From Bacteroidetes bacterium GWF2_33_16 (GTDB lineage: Bacteria > Bacteroidota > Bacteroidia > Bacteroidales > UBA12077): a stretch of DNA of 64,000 nt. This document shows positions 43,956 through 53,399 of this stretch, one piece after another. The translations under genes were made by a program, and so were the position numbers. The notes beneath the pieces were generated by a model that had not been told where the DNA came from, ran no database searches, and saw only the letters and a list, made by a program, of their open reading frames with translations. Positions within the stretch are counted from its first letter, which is position 1, and the number at the start of each line of letters is the position of its first letter. The stretch lies in assembly GCA_001768565.1 (NCBI GenBank), contig MEOE01000016.1, positions 124,001-188,000 on the forward strand, read 5' to 3'.

Positions 43956-45055
43956 TTTTTATCCTGGCTTTGCAAACTTAGTTTTCGAGAAAATTCTTTC
44001 CAGATAGCGAGATGGAAATCATAGCTTCCATGATTCTTAAGAATATCATAGCCTGCCATTAACAAATCATTAGGTGATACTTTATATTTTATTTCAGGAT
44101 TATGCAAATAGGTTCCTTCGGGATGAAACTGTATACCTAATACATTTGGATATTCCCTATGACCAATAGCTTCTATAATTTTTTTATCTACAGAAGTAGC
44201 TAAAACAATCAAGTTTTTCCCTAATTGTTCTATTGCCTGATGATGGTTGCTATATACCAAAGGACTTAATTCCATTTTCTCATCGCCAATAAAAGACATG
44301 GTTTGTGGAATTAGAATTTCGTGAAAATGACCAGCAAATAATTCAGAATTAACAGTAAGGTTATTATTATAGTTTCTGTGCCGAGAGTTACTATTTTGCA
44401 AAAGAACCTGCTCAACAGAATTTAAACTATAGATTTCAGTAGGAATATCCTGAATCATTGATCCTCCAGTGGCAACATTCATTGTCTGCATACCCAAACA
44501 GATGCCGTAAACAGTATAATCAGGTTTTTGGTCGAGAAGTGGCTTATAATCCATATTTTGTTTGCCCCCAAGCAAATGAAATAAAAATGAAGCTTCGAAA
44601 TAATGCCTGTATGGATCGCTAATTTCAGTAAGCAAACTGGTTTCCTCATTATAAATTGATGAGGGTAAATCTGGTCCACCAAAAAAAAGAATCCCATTGC
44701 TCTTTTTAAATAATTCTGAATAAATATCGGAACAACTGTTTTTCTGGTAAATATTTTCAGCCATAATATTTTCAGAAACCATTTGTAATTGAATATAATT
44801 AATTTGCATACTATCCAGAAATCTTTCAGATTGAGAATAATCATAGACCTCCATGGAGTGATATACACCAATGATTTCAAGATTTTCGACAGAAACAATC
44901 TTTTTTTCAACCAGATAATTAAATAAATTCAGGTTATATTCGGTAGGATGAACAAGCAGTAGGGTAATTTTATCGCTGTTAGAATTAATAATAGGTTGCG
45001 AGAAGCAACCCAACACAATTAAGCTAAGAATTATACCAATTAATATCTTTTTCAT
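43952..45055 (-). CDS. Exported class I glutamine amidotransferase-like hydrolase
   Basis: A 367-residue protein with an N-terminal signal (MKKILIGIILSLIVLGC), possibly a lipoprotein at Cys17. The body resembles gamma-glutamyl hydrolase/PuuD peptidase C26: FFGGPDLPSS, the nucleophile C186 in YGICLGMQ, and IQFHPEG near residue 310 providing His/Glu. An extracytoplasmic location would be unusual for this fold, since PuuD is cytoplasmic. It likely cleaves a gamma-glutamyl bond; substrate unknown. Preceded by the terminator of the PD40 unit. Confidence 0.75.
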   Translation of the reverse strand: MKKILIGIILSLIVLGCFSQPIINSNSDKITLLLVHPTEYNLNLFNYLVEKKIVSVENLEIIGVYHSMEVYDYSQSERFLDSMQINYIQLQMVSENIMAENIYQKNSCSDIYSELFKKSNGILFFGGPDLPSSIYNEETSLLTEISDPYRHYFEASFLFHLLGGKQNMDYKPLLDQKPDYTVYGICLGMQTMNVATGGSMIQDIPTEIYSLNSVEQVLLQNSNSRHRNYNNNLTVNSELFAGHFHEILIPQTMSFIGDEKMELSPLVYSNHHQAIEQLGKNLIVLATSVDKKIIEAIGHREYPNVLGIQFHPEGTYLHNPEIKYKVSPNDLLMAGYDILKNHGSYDFHLAIWKEFSRKLSLQSQDKK

Positions 45056-45085
45056 AAAAGTTCTTTTTTATAATTTTTAAAGATA

Positions 45086-45125
45086 TAAAAAATCCCTGTT
45101 CAAAATCAATGAATTAAACAGGGAT
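45086..45125 (-). terminator. Terminator after the PD40 lipoprotein gene
   Basis: Minus strand: ATCCCTGTT/AACAGGGAT stem (45117-45125 with 45092-45100), 16-nt loop, then T6. Ends the GNAT-DUF3267-PD40 unit. Confidence 0.8.
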
Positions 45126-45147
45126 AATACAAAATGAATAAATCCAT

Positions 45148-46119
45148 TTAATCTGTCATTTTGGGTATTCCAACATAGTATAAATCGAAACCTCCTAAAC
45201 CTCCGGGCCTATTTGACGAGAAAATCATAAGATCGTTTTTATAATCGTAAACATAAGCTGTTAAAGGTCGGTATTCATCATATTCAGAATTTATTTCAGG
45301 TCCAAAATTTACAGGATCCGACCATGTTTTATTTTCATAAATAGAATAATACAAATCGTACCCTCCATAACCACCTTCTCTATTTGAAGTAAAAACCATT
45401 AGATTGCCATTAATATATGGACATTTATCATCCGCAGAAGAATTTGAGGCGGCATGATTTTCCCATGTTAATTTTTCGGATGATTGTATCCAGTTAAGTA
45501 TTGGAGTAGATTCTGGAAGGGTTATGTAATAAATATCAAAATTACCAGTGGAATCGGAACAAAAATACATTTTTGTTCCTGATTTATTAAAACATTGGTA
45601 AGCCTCATTGTAATTTGAATTTACCGAATTTATTTTTTTAGGAGATTGCCATTCACCTAATGAACTTAAGCTATAGTAAAGGTCTAAATTCCCCGATGAA
45701 TCGTTGGAATACATTAACAAAACTTTAGAATAATCGACATCTATAAATAATGGCCCATATTCGTTAAAATCTGAATTAACTTTAACCATTGCTGAATCAA
45801 GAAACCAATATGAACCCTCGTATACATCAAGATAGAATAGTTTTTGTGATGTGTTGTAATAATAGTAGGCTATATAATTTACAAAATCAAAGTTTCCCCC
45901 TTGCGATTTTCTGTTCGAAGAAAATACGAATGGGAATTCGTAATACAATTCATAGGGACTCGCTGAATTGTAGTCATCATATTCTGAATTCACAGCTTCA
46001 AAATTAACAGGTACGGTCGGAAATTTTCCTTTTATAGGATCTTCATCAGTTATGCATGAAAAAAATAAAAGAGAGAATAATCCAACTAAACAAACTTGTG
46101 TTAAAAATCTTTTCTTCAT
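45148..46119 (-). CDS. PD40 (WD40-like) repeat lipoprotein
   Basis: A 323-residue lipoprotein (Cys22 in LFFSCITDED). It contains WD40-like PD40 (TolB-type) beta-propeller repeats: FSSNRKSQGGNFDFV, FCSDSTGNFDIYY, FTSNREGGYGGYDLYYS and FSSNRPGGLGGFDLYYV. In Bacteroidota such proteins sit at the periplasmic face of the outer membrane; the partner is unknown. The ATG at 46117-46119 gives a proper lipobox at the N-terminus; an upstream start would lie in the preceding gene. A modest AAAGG lies before it. Confidence 0.8.
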   Translation of the reverse strand: MKKRFLTQVCLVGLFSLLFFSCITDEDPIKGKFPTVPVNFEAVNSEYDDYNSASPYELYYEFPFVFSSNRKSQGGNFDFVNYIAYYYYNTSQKLFYLDVYEGSYWFLDSAMVKVNSDFNEYGPLFIDVDYSKVLLMYSNDSSGNLDLYYSLSSLGEWQSPKKINSVNSNYNEAYQCFNKSGTKMYFCSDSTGNFDIYYITLPESTPILNWIQSSEKLTWENHAASNSSADDKCPYINGNLMVFTSNREGGYGGYDLYYSIYENKTWSDPVNFGPEINSEYDEYRPLTAYVYDYKNDLMIFSSNRPGGLGGFDLYYVGIPKMTD

Positions 46120-46147
46120 AAAAATTACCTTTTTGTCATAATGATGA

Positions 46148-46723
46148 TTAAAGAGTACCATTGGTTGCTTGATCAAAAACAATAAACCCCAATTCTTTAG
46201 GATGATCCTGAACAAAAATATTCATTGGCAATCTTAACAATCGTATACTTGAAATAATATCGCCTGCAGCAGCCCAGGTAAAGAAAATTCCGAATATTAG
46301 AAAAAATCCATCTCCCATAATAATCCCATATACAGCAGGAATAATACCTAAGATAATAAGTGGCATAAGCGCTCCAGCCAAATAGTATTTTATTTTAAGC
46401 GGTTCTTTAAAATGAGTATATGGAGAAAGATATTTCCAGTTTATTCCGAATTTAATTTGATTAAATCCTTTCTTTGTAAGAATCGCCCATGTAATACCAT
46501 GCAACAGTTCGTGCAAGATAATTCCTACGAAAACCAATAAGAAAATATTTTTTAAAAACAGTTTATAACCAATCTTCAGAATATCAAAATTCCATAATAA
46601 TAAATAGGGAACCAAAAAAATTATAAGTATTGGAATAATCATAAAAATGGCAATAAGATTAACTCTCCCCATTTGAACAGTATATTCTACTGAATCTTCC
46701 TTTTTTACTTCGTTAAAAAGCAT
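46148..46723 (-). CDS. DUF3267 membrane metalloprotease-like protein
   Basis: A 191-residue protein with four or five membrane segments. HELLHG near residue 77 is the HExxH zinc-protease motif inside a membrane segment, typical of DUF3267 (related to site-2-type metalloproteases). GNAT lies upstream and overlaps its start by 11 bp; the PD40 lipoprotein follows by 28 bp. Protease activity is inferred only from the motif. Confidence 0.75.
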   Translation of the reverse strand: MLFNEVKKEDSVEYTVQMGRVNLIAIFMIIPILIIFLVPYLLLWNFDILKIGYKLFLKNIFLLVFVGIILHELLHGITWAILTKKGFNQIKFGINWKYLSPYTHFKEPLKIKYYLAGALMPLIILGIIPAVYGIIMGDGFFLIFGIFFTWAAAGDIISSIRLLRLPMNIFVQDHPKELGFIVFDQATNGTL

Positions 46724-47255
46724 AACCGATTATATTTCTATATTCTGATTTTAAAACTGAATAAATAAGACAATCCTGAATCTTATTATTTTTAATAATT
46801 GCTTGTCTTAATCTTGCTTCGAAAGAAAAACCAACTTTTTCCAAAACTCTTTTCGAAGAATCATTCGACTCAAAAACCTGTGCAAAAATTCTGTCAACTT
46901 CGAAATTTGTAAAAGTATATTCGATCATTGCTTTTAACGCTTTTGTGGCAAAGCCTTTATGCCAGTATTTTTCGCCAAGCCAATAGCCCATTTCGGCATT
47001 GTTCCTATAAACATCTGTTTGTAAATTAACACCTATTCCCCCAATAGCATGTTCCTTATATATAATTGCAAAGTTAGTTAATGGATTATTCTGATTGGCT
47101 ATTTCGATCCATTGTTGTGCAGCAAGTTCGGTATAAGGATTGGGAAAGTCATCACGCAGGTTATTCCAAACATTCTTATTGTTAGCATTTTTTACAAGTG
47201 ATTTAATATCCTGTTTCTGCCAATTGCGTAGCGTAATTATTCCAAGGTCGATCAT
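46713..47255 (-). CDS. GNAT-family N-acetyltransferase
   Basis: A 180-residue RimJ/RimL-type acetyltransferase. MGYWLGEKYWHKGFATKAL (~90-108) covers the acetyl-CoA loop, FAQVFESNDSSKRVLEKVGF the C-terminal motif. Likely acts on a protein N-terminus or small amine in the cytoplasm; substrate unknown. First gene of the unit ending in the PD40 lipoprotein. Confidence 0.85.
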   Translation of the reverse strand: MIDLGIITLRNWQKQDIKSLVKNANNKNVWNNLRDDFPNPYTELAAQQWIEIANQNNPLTNFAIIYKEHAIGGIGVNLQTDVYRNNAEMGYWLGEKYWHKGFATKALKAMIEYTFTNFEVDRIFAQVFESNDSSKRVLEKVGFSFEARLRQAIIKNNKIQDCLIYSVLKSEYRNIIGYAF

Positions 47256-47286
47256 ATATTATAATAAAAATGCAATTTCGAAATAA

Positions 47287-47320
47287 ATAAAAAAGGAACC
47301 AAATAATTTAGATTCCTTAA
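47287..47320 (-). terminator. Terminator after the DUF3857 pair
   Basis: Minus strand: AAGGAATC/GGTTCCTT stem (one T-G pair) with a 10-nt AT loop, then T6. It lies 10 bp past the stop of the downstream DUF3857 gene. Confidence 0.7.
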
Positions 47321-47329
47321 AATTACAAT

Positions 47330-49234
47330 TTATTCCTTTTTAATTAGAACTGCTTTCTGATTATCTGCTTTAACCATTTGTTTATAGAATGATATCAGTT
47401 CTTCATAAGATTCTGGTTTATATGTCCCCTCGTATTTTTCTACTTTCCTTATATATATTATTTTATTGTTTTCAGTCTTAACTTCTGAGTAGTATTTCCC
47501 AAATTTTGATTCAATTTTAACAGGCTCTGGAAGAAACTCAACAGTAAACTTTTCTGGAACATTATATAAGATAGTATCAATATCTATATAGGAAAATCTT
47601 ATAAGAACATCTGATTTTCTGTTATTTACTTTGGGCGGAATATAACTTTGCTGATCAAATATAAGTAATGGTAGCAATATCCTGTTACCTGCATATGAAA
47701 TATAATTTTTTACAGTAATGTCAATATTCTCAATTGCTTCGGGATATCTTGATTTATTATTAGTGTAACTAAAATCATTTAATACAAAATTATTGAATTT
47801 TAAATTTTTAAGTAATTCATCTTTTTGATCTTGTTTTTTACTAATTAACTGATCGGAAATATAATCATATTGTAATCCTCTGTAATGTGTTTCGGTCTTT
47901 GCATTAATCTCTCCATTTAAATTAAGATCAACATTTGTTTTTCTTATCTGGGTATTTTCTTCTATACCATATTTTGTAGTTTTAACTAGCTTCCCTCCTT
48001 GTGGAGTAACAATCACGGCATATCTGTTATCAGTAAACAACCCCAAATAACCAAATGGAATATGTTGACTAGTGCATTCTGCCCAAACAGTGTCGTTTTC
48101 AAATGGAATACACAGAATTACATGATTCATTTGATCAACACTAACATAATCTGTAATTATTTCTTTAGCATAATCACCACCATTAATTATTGCATAATAT
48201 GAAGTAATGCCAGCATAATCGAGTAATGCCTTGGTGTAATTAGTTAATGCTTTACAATCACCAAAACCTGTCTTGTCTACTTCCAAAGCAGTAAATGGTT
48301 GAAAACCGCCAATCCCTAACTGAATGCTTACATACCTTGTTTTAGACTGCATGTATTCATAAATTCTTTTTGCTTTTTCAAAATCAGTTGGTGATTCACT
48401 AATAATCTGTTGTACCTTTTGCTGTGTTTGTTCTGAAATTATATCTCGTCCTTTCAGAAGAAAATCTATCCAATATCCAAACGACGACCAATTCTCTAGA
48501 TTCCCATCATAACCATCAAACCAAAAATTATCAGGCGAAATATAAAGTTTGGGATAAAGTGTATATAAGCCCTTTGAAAATGGTTCCTTTTTAATAGCAT
48601 TAACATTTTCAATATTCCATCGATATATGATGGAACTGCCAGACTTTGATACGAGGGGTTCCGACGGCAAATTAATTTCTTTATAATGAAACTTATAATC
48701 AGCACTTGCCTTAAATTTATACTGCGATTTTTCAACTGCAACATTGTATCCCCAAACAGGAGTCCAGTCTGGTAACGAAACAAACCCATTATAGGTTAAG
48801 CTATATTCAAATACTACAGTATACGGATAGGTATTATTGTATATTTCAACATACTTTAATCTACCATCACCAAGCACTGTTCCATCAGAAAAGTAACTTC
48901 TGTCTTTAATTTCTTCCGCTTTGATTTTCCTCATTAGCTTCCCGTTTTTATCAAATATTTTTCCATGGATCATTCCCAATACATTTGTGTTATCGTAATA
49001 AAATGTCAGGTGTGCCAAATCATCTGCATTTGAATTTAAAATTGTAATTGCATATTTAACCGTTTTAGTAAAGATGTTTTTCGAGATCATTGTAACATCA
49101 ACATCATAATACCTTATAATGGCATTTGCATCTTGTTTTAAATTCTCTGGCAATATACCAAAGTTGGGGTCGTTTGCCCGGCTAATGCTAATAAAACCGA
49201 AACAGAATAATAAAATTAAAAACTTATTTTTCAT
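47330..49234 (-). CDS. DUF3857/transglutaminase-like exported protein (second of pair)
   Basis: A 634-residue exported protein: signal peptide (ends SRAN, ~20), an N-terminal DUF3857 beta domain (~50-230) and a transglutaminase-like core with Cys327 in GFGDCKALTNY, preceded by RYVSIQLGIGGFQP. Typical for Bacteroidota, where these proteins come in tandem. Enzyme activity is unproven; the domain may cleave or crosslink envelope proteins. It shares one base with the upstream paralogue's stop. Confidence 0.8.
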   Translation of the reverse strand: MKNKFLILLFCFGFISISRANDPNFGILPENLKQDANAIIRYYDVDVTMISKNIFTKTVKYAITILNSNADDLAHLTFYYDNTNVLGMIHGKIFDKNGKLMRKIKAEEIKDRSYFSDGTVLGDGRLKYVEIYNNTYPYTVVFEYSLTYNGFVSLPDWTPVWGYNVAVEKSQYKFKASADYKFHYKEINLPSEPLVSKSGSSIIYRWNIENVNAIKKEPFSKGLYTLYPKLYISPDNFWFDGYDGNLENWSSFGYWIDFLLKGRDIISEQTQQKVQQIISESPTDFEKAKRIYEYMQSKTRYVSIQLGIGGFQPFTALEVDKTGFGDCKALTNYTKALLDYAGITSYYAIINGGDYAKEIITDYVSVDQMNHVILCIPFENDTVWAECTSQHIPFGYLGLFTDNRYAVIVTPQGGKLVKTTKYGIEENTQIRKTNVDLNLNGEINAKTETHYRGLQYDYISDQLISKKQDQKDELLKNLKFNNFVLNDFSYTNNKSRYPEAIENIDITVKNYISYAGNRILLPLLIFDQQSYIPPKVNNRKSDVLIRFSYIDIDTILYNVPEKFTVEFLPEPVKIESKFGKYYSEVKTENNKIIYIRKVEKYEGTYKPESYEELISFYKQMVKADNQKAVLIKKE

Positions 49235-51276
49235 TAATTAACGGCTTTTTTAAGTACAATCTTTTCTTGCTGCTTCGCGGTCATTTGATTAAATATATCT
49301 TTAAGTCCCAGATATTCTTCAGGCATATATATAGTTCGAATGATTTTTTTCTTGCATATTACCTGCAAATTATTGTCTGTTTGTTTATACATAATGGAGA
49401 AGTGGATAGATCCATTTAAAAAATTTAAAACTACGGGTTTTGGTAGTTGATCAACGCTGAATCCATCTGGCAGCTTGTAATTTATTATATATATCTCATC
49501 AGTAGGGAAGTTGAAATATATTAGGTATTTCCTTTCTTCATTCTTAAATGGATTTTCATCATCCAATAAATAGATTAGCGGATTAAAATAAATCATATCA
49601 CCAATCTTTTCAATACTATTTTCAACTTCTGCAGAATACTTCATCTGAATAGGAGCCTCAAGGGTATCTAATCCTGAAATTGAAATTTCAGAAATGTCTA
49701 GATTCTGATTTTTATTTTTATAATCATCAATATATTTGTCGAGAGATCCTTGCTCTTTTATTTTTTCTCTAATATCAATTGAAAAGTAATTACTACTTTT
49801 AAAATCAATCTCGCCCATTAATTCTCCATTTGCACCAATCTGAAAATCTCCAGTAACAAAATTTCGTGATATATTTTTATTTTGAATATCTATCCATGCA
49901 AATCGTTCTTCACCTACAAGAAAAGATTTCCCATTATAACATTTTAATGGTAAAATATTAGGTTGAGAATAAGTATTGGTTGCATCCATTAAATAATTTG
50001 TACTTCCAATTTGAGCGCTTGCAATAACATAATTAAATTTATTTAATCCTGGATAAATATCATTAACAACACCATTAGTTCTTGTGCTTATTAAAACAGG
50101 ATTGGCAGTTAATCCAGCCTGTCGAAGATGATTAACCAATAACAAATTTATATCGGCACATGAACCTGTCTTTTCTTTAACAACCTGGCTAAGTGAATTA
50201 GTTACAAATAATCTGTTTTTATTATTCCATTTATAATTATTTTTTATATAATTGAATATATTGTTCATTTTTGAAATATCATCAGGGCTGTTTAAGATTA
50301 AAGTTTCTAATAAATTCTTATTTATATTCTTATTTAATTCAACACCAAAATCGTCGTCTGTAATTAATTCATTGTGTATACTTTCCCACGATTTTGCATA
50401 ATGTTTCATAGGAGAGTTTGGGAATTTTTCGGTTGCTAATTCAAATTCTATTTTAAAAATATAGTTTTCAGTAGATGCCATAAAGGGTTCTTCCTTAAAT
50501 GCGGGAATATTTGAACTTGCCAGATGATACCTTTTACTTTCAGATTCCAGATCATAATATCCTCGCTCAGGCACTCCGTATCCAATTCTTGCCTGTTCTT
50601 CCCACTGTATTTGAAATGACTCTGTTTTATCTTCAGTTTTATTAATATCTAGGTTATAATAACCAGTATAGATCATATTATAGTTATAAAACTCAGGAAT
50701 AACAGCTATAAATTCGCTCCACACAACAGGAATTTCATATTGAAACACCCAGTTTTGTAAATAATATAAATAATCTGAAAGAATAGAATATTCTATTTCT
50801 ATAATAGATCCCTCACGAACATTCGGCATAACACATTTTGCAATATCTGTATTTCGGTCATATTCTTCATTAAGCAAATCACTCTGAGAAATCTTGTCTT
50901 TTACAATCTTTCCATTTTCATAGTTATAAGTATAGCCTTTTAATGATTTTATCGTTTCGCGGTTGCCATTTCCTTTTCTTAGATAAATATCGTGATTACC
51001 TTTATTTAGTGCGTTTTTATTGAAGATTTTAATGCGCAAAAATCTTTTAAATTCAAATTGAAAATGTTTCGGACTTTCAAAGTTGTTATAAAAAAAGTTT
51101 AATTCTCCCTTATCGAATAATATTACTGCATCAGCGCTTGTATCTCGATCATAATATTTCATGGTGAGCTCTTCTTCGGTTACTTTACCGAATTTTACTT
51201 TTGGTGCTTGCGAAAACGCAACATTAAATAAGAACACTAGAATAATTGAGATTAAAAGATTTCTTTTCATTTGCAT
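49234..51276 (-). CDS. DUF3857/transglutaminase-like exported protein (first of pair)
   Basis: A 680-residue exported paralogue of the next gene. Signal peptide ~3-24 (LLISIILVFLFNVAFSQ), DUF3857 domain (~60-260), and a transglutaminase-like core with Cys373 in GSCADINLLLVNHLRQAG. Start may be this ATG or the one two codons later. It is divergent from a two-component system across 153 bp, in which I see no clear promoter. Confidence 0.8.
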   Translation of the reverse strand: MQMKRNLLISIILVFLFNVAFSQAPKVKFGKVTEEELTMKYYDRDTSADAVILFDKGELNFFYNNFESPKHFQFEFKRFLRIKIFNKNALNKGNHDIYLRKGNGNRETIKSLKGYTYNYENGKIVKDKISQSDLLNEEYDRNTDIAKCVMPNVREGSIIEIEYSILSDYLYYLQNWVFQYEIPVVWSEFIAVIPEFYNYNMIYTGYYNLDINKTEDKTESFQIQWEEQARIGYGVPERGYYDLESESKRYHLASSNIPAFKEEPFMASTENYIFKIEFELATEKFPNSPMKHYAKSWESIHNELITDDDFGVELNKNINKNLLETLILNSPDDISKMNNIFNYIKNNYKWNNKNRLFVTNSLSQVVKEKTGSCADINLLLVNHLRQAGLTANPVLISTRTNGVVNDIYPGLNKFNYVIASAQIGSTNYLMDATNTYSQPNILPLKCYNGKSFLVGEERFAWIDIQNKNISRNFVTGDFQIGANGELMGEIDFKSSNYFSIDIREKIKEQGSLDKYIDDYKNKNQNLDISEISISGLDTLEAPIQMKYSAEVENSIEKIGDMIYFNPLIYLLDDENPFKNEERKYLIYFNFPTDEIYIINYKLPDGFSVDQLPKPVVLNFLNGSIHFSIMYKQTDNNLQVICKKKIIRTIYMPEEYLGLKDIFNQMTAKQQEKIVLKKAVN

Positions 51277-51429
51277 GGCAGTTTTAATTTTTTATTTAAA
51301 ACTATCTTTTTTTTTTTATTCTACAATCGAAACTGTTTGTTTATAATTATTCTAAATTGTCTGAACGCGGAGTTGTTAATTTCTGTTAATGTTTTTAGAA
51401 TCACCATCATATTCATTATCTTCGCTTTT

Positions 51430-52704
51430 ATGAAACGCTTGGTTATAAGGCTATTTGTTTTGTTTGGAATTATTTCGATAACAGGAATAATTGCCTTGCA
51501 GGTTTATTTTTTCCAGGTAACATTTAGCACAGAACAGCGAAAACTTAACCAGAAAATTCAGGTTGCTTTGTGGGACGTAGTTAATAAAATATACGAATTC
51601 AACAAAATAAAACATGTTGGCTTAAACCCTGTTTATCAGTATTCGCCAGATTATTACGTTGTTAATGTTAACGATTTTATCGATGCAAGAATTCTCGAAC
51701 ACTACCTCATAAAAACTTTCGAGCAGCATAATATCAAACTCAACTTTGAGTATGCAATATATGATTGCCAGACCGACGATATGGTTTATGGAAACCACAT
51801 TAACATGGGACAGAAACAACATAATACTTCAACTGTTGAAATGCCCAAATACGATGAGTTTATTTATTATTTTGGCATATACTTTCCAAAGCGAAAACAA
51901 TCAATTACAGGAAACATACGAATTATTTATACATTGTCGGGAATACTAATTCTGGTAACACTGTTTTTTGGATATGCACTAATTGTAATTTTAAAACACC
52001 GACGACTAACCGAAATACAGAATACCGTTGTAAATAACCTTACCCACGAATTTAAAACACCTTTATCATCAATCCTTTTATCTACTGATGTTTTAAGTAC
52101 AGATGATATAATAAATGAACCTCAACGTATTAAAAACTATGTACAAATAATCAGGTCGCAATCGCAAAATCTTTTGTCGCAAATTGAACGAATTCTGGGC
52201 ATGGGTGAGTTAGAGAATATTCACAGATTAAACCTTAAAGAAATAAACGTACCTGAATTTTTATACTCTTTCAAGAATGATATTGATGCAAAAGTAAAAA
52301 CAAAATCGGGTGAATTTTATCTCGAAATAAAAACAGATAAGAGCATTTGTGCCGATAGGTTTCATTTTACCAACTTAATTTACAACCTTATCGACAACTC
52401 TATAAAGTATTCAGTAGAACCTCCAAGAATATTAATGAGTACAACATCGGATCATAATTATCTGTTTCTGAGTATTAAAGATAATGGTATAGGCATTGAT
52501 AAAAAATATCATAAAAAGATATATAAGAAGTTTTTCAGGATCCCTACAGGAAACATACATAACGTAAAGGGCTTTGGATTAGGTTTGCATTATGTTTACA
52601 GCATTGTTAAAAACCATCACTGGAAAATAAAATTGGAAAGCAAGATAAACGAGGGGACAACCTTTATTATCCGAATTCCACTAAAAAAAGGTAATTGTGA
52701 CTAA
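51430..52704 (+). CDS. Sensor histidine kinase
   Basis: A 424-residue membrane kinase. First membrane segment ~5-28, a periplasmic sensor region (~29-150) without a named fold, second segment ~160-182, then HisKA with His206 in NLTHEFKTPLSS and a HATPase domain (N box NLIYNLIDNSIKYS, GIGIDKKY, FGLGLHYVYSIV). The ATG at 51430 is chosen because the frame upstream runs into the divergent gene. It overlaps the response regulator by 8 bp. Confidence 0.9.
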   Translation: MKRLVIRLFVLFGIISITGIIALQVYFFQVTFSTEQRKLNQKIQVALWDVVNKIYEFNKIKHVGLNPVYQYSPDYYVVNVNDFIDARILEHYLIKTFEQHNIKLNFEYAIYDCQTDDMVYGNHINMGQKQHNTSTVEMPKYDEFIYYFGIYFPKRKQSITGNIRIIYTLSGILILVTLFFGYALIVILKHRRLTEIQNTVVNNLTHEFKTPLSSILLSTDVLSTDDIINEPQRIKNYVQIIRSQSQNLLSQIERILGMGELENIHRLNLKEINVPEFLYSFKNDIDAKVKTKSGEFYLEIKTDKSICADRFHFTNLIYNLIDNSIKYSVEPPRILMSTTSDHNYLFLSIKDNGIGIDKKYHKKIYKKFFRIPTGNIHNVKGFGLGLHYVYSIVKNHHWKIKLESKINEGTTFIIRIPLKKGNCD

Positions 52705-53395
52705 AAATCCAAAAATACTATATGTAGAAGATGATGAAACACTTAGTTTTATTACCAAGGAAAACCTTGAGCGAAATAACTTTGAAATAACCCATTGCTC
52801 AAACGGACTTGAGGCGTTTGAACAATTCAAAAAAAATAGATTTGATATTTGTCTCTTTGATATAATGCTCCCTTTAATGGATGGTTTTGATCTTGCTCAA
52901 AAGGTTCGCATGGCAAATAAAGAAATTCCGATTTTATTTATTACCGCCAAAACACTTCCAGAAGACAGGATTAAAGGATTGCTTCTGGGAGCCGATGATT
53001 ATATTGTAAAGCCCTACAGCATTGAGGAACTGATACTAAGAATTAATGTTTTTTTAAAACGAAAAAACATTATACAAACCGATCAAACGCAATTGATTGA
53101 GTTAGTAAAACGAGTTGAATTTAATTTTGAGAAACTTCAATTACAAGTAAAAGGAGAACGTTTTATACTTACTTATCGCGAAGCTGAGTTATTAAAATTC
53201 TTTATTGAGAATAAGAATACTCTTATCCCTCGCGAGAGAATTCTTACAGTTTTGTGGGGCAATAGTGATTATTTTGTTGGTCGTAGTCTTGATGTTTTTA
53301 TTACACGTTTGCGTAAATATTTTAAAGCAGTACCGGAAATTGCAATCATAAACAAACACCGTACAGGCTTTGTTTTTAGAGTAGAATCAAAATAA
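52697..53395 (+). CDS. OmpR-family response regulator
   Basis: A 232-residue DNA-binding regulator. The receiver domain has ED at 11-12, the phospho-acceptor D55 in FDIMLP and K105 in DDYIVKPYS. A winged-helix Trans_reg_C domain (~135-230) ends it (YFVGRSLDVFITRLRKYF). Start is GTG at 52697, overlapping the kinase. It probably controls its own operon and perhaps the divergent DUF3857 pair (inferred). Confidence 0.92.
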   Translation: MTKNPKILYVEDDETLSFITKENLERNNFEITHCSNGLEAFEQFKKNRFDICLFDIMLPLMDGFDLAQKVRMANKEIPILFITAKTLPEDRIKGLLLGADDYIVKPYSIEELILRINVFLKRKNIIQTDQTQLIELVKRVEFNFEKLQLQVKGERFILTYREAELLKFFIENKNTLIPRERILTVLWGNSDYFVGRSLDVFITRLRKYFKAVPEIAIINKHRTGFVFRVESK

Positions 53396-53399
53396 TTAA

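Noticed and set aside
51277..51429. An upstream ATG for the histidine kinase (51271)
   Set aside because: It overlaps the start of the divergent gene, and a typical membrane segment begins right after the ATG at 51430.
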